A stretch of 30,301 nucleotides of DNA from Candidatus Thorarchaeota archaeon MP11T_1. Lineage in GTDB: Archaea; Asgardarchaeota; Thorarchaeia; Thorarchaeales; Thorarchaeaceae. Made by a program: the position numbers and the translations under genes. This document shows positions 29,701-30,301 of the stretch, piece after piece (position 1 is the first letter of the stretch; every line of letters starts with the position of its first letter). The stretch lies in NCBI GenBank assembly GCA_002825515.1, contig PJET01000114.1:1-30301 (forward strand), written 5' to 3'. The notes beneath the pieces were generated by a model. The model did no database searches, had not been told where the DNA came from, and saw only the letters and a program-made list of their open reading frames with translations.

Positions 29701-30301
29701 ATGAAAAAAGCATTGGCAGCATTTACAATAATATTCATTTTCTTAGTTCCCTTGGCTAGTGGGCCTGCTCCTGAAGAGAGGTTTCCCTATTTTGGAAAGG
29801 CAGGTTCCAACGGAGATGAGTTTCTACCTAGCGACTGGCTGAAGGCAAACTCAGGAACAGGAGAATCTTTGCTTGGGAGCCTCAACGGAATGAGGGCTGC
29901 GAGTGGTACATCGGTGATTGATTTTTCACATTCAGGGTATATTGGCATTAATCCGCCCTTGGGTTGGAGTTCTGAACAGTTGGAGGGCCAGCTTGATCAT
30001 CTGTCTATGTGGGTAGATAATGTCTTGGTCAATCCAAATCTTGACAGCTACCACGAAGAGATATGGTTTCCCATTAGTGGTTATCCCCAGTACAATGGTG
30101 ACCCGTTCTATGTTCCGGATGGCTGGTCACTGACAAAGAACGATGCACCTCCTGGTGGAACTGAACACCCCAACCACGGATTGTTTGAGTTTAATGCTTA
30201 TCCTAGCGAGGGTTATGATTCAACTGTCGGATTCAGATTTGATGCCAACTATTATAGCAGCTCAATACTTGATCCCACCAATGGAGTCTATATAAGTCAA
30301 C
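29701..30301 (+). CDS. Secreted protein, N-terminal part, runs off the window
   Basis: An open frame of 200 codons starts at ATG 29701 and has no stop before the window edge. The first 20 residues form a Sec signal peptide: a KK start, a hydrophobic core (LAAFTIIFIFLVPL) and an ASG site. The mature part is rich in Gly, Asn, Tyr, Trp, Pro and Ser, as in extracellular beta-rich proteins, with segments such as GYIGINPPLGW, EEIWFPISGYPQYNG and NAYPSEGYD. I do not recognise a family; a large surface protein is plausible. AAGGAG (29687-29692) lies 8 nt before the ATG, and a small hairpin (CCACT at 29668-29672 pairing with AGTGG at 29676-29680) lies just upstream. Confidence 0.8.
   Translation, partial: MKKALAAFTIIFIFLVPLASGPAPEERFPYFGKAGSNGDEFLPSDWLKANSGTGESLLGSLNGMRAASGTSVIDFSHSGYIGINPPLGWSSEQLEGQLDHLSMWVDNVLVNPNLDSYHEEIWFPISGYPQYNGDPFYVPDGWSLTKNDAPPGGTEHPNHGLFEFNAYPSEGYDSTVGFRFDANYYSSSILDPTNGVYISQ

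Noticed and set aside
1..30301. tRNA genes, CRISPR arrays, insertion sequences
   Set aside because: Intergenic gaps are nearly all below 250 bp, and I saw no T-loop consensus, no regular short repeats with spacers and no transposase or terminal inverted repeats.

Overview
The window reads as a piece of an Asgard archaeal chromosome (Promethearchaeota, most like Thorarchaeia; the class is a guess). The archaeal evidence is a TFIIB-type initiation factor, an archaeal-type AspRS, a UbiA-family enzyme with the Asp-rich motifs of archaeal lipid synthases, TATA/BRE-like promoters and oligo-T terminators. The Asgard evidence is a set of eukaryote-like membrane-trafficking genes: an ESCRT locus, a longin-like protein, a zinc-ribbon Yip1-like protein and a Ras-like protein beside a leucine-rich-repeat gene. 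Genes are dense, mostly in short divergent or convergent pairs, and starts are a mix of ATG, GTG and TTG.

Layout. 0-5.7 kb holds metabolic and accessory genes: a zinc-ribbon Nudix hydrolase, a DUF3796-like membrane protein with its XRE regulator, an MFS transporter, an ornithine cyclodeaminase/mu-crystallin family dehydrogenase, a small membrane protein, a winged-helix regulator and a short TraB protein. 5.7-8.6 kb holds hypB and two ECF-type S components that flank two divergent regulators. 8.7-13.6 kb holds the Yip1-like protein, a UbiA prenyltransferase, an endonuclease IV-like protein overlapping a THUMP/TRM11-like methyltransferase, and the longin-like protein. 13.8-19.8 kb holds TFB, ArgRS and the TldD/TldE pair.

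19.9-25.0 kb is the highlight. Five adjacent genes cover every ESCRT layer. The first encodes a B-box/zinc-ribbon, coiled-coil, GRAM/PH-like protein whose C-terminus matches the steadiness box of ESCRT-I Vps23/TSG101. The others are ESCRT-III (Snf7), Vps4 with an MIT domain, Vps25, and an EAP30 (Vps22/36) protein. By analogy with eukaryotes, the first protein would be the membrane- or cargo-reading subunit, Vps25 and EAP30 would form ESCRT-II, Snf7 would polymerise, and Vps4 would remodel the polymer. No ubiquitin, E2, UEV or Vps28 gene is seen in the window.

25.2-30.3 kb holds a two-TM protein, AspRS, a small wHTH, the Ras-like protein with a degenerate P-loop, a leaderless-looking LRR gene and the start of a secreted protein that runs off the window. 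Several minus-strand genes end in a perfect hairpin followed by a T-rich tract. I found no tRNA, rRNA, CRISPR array or insertion sequence.
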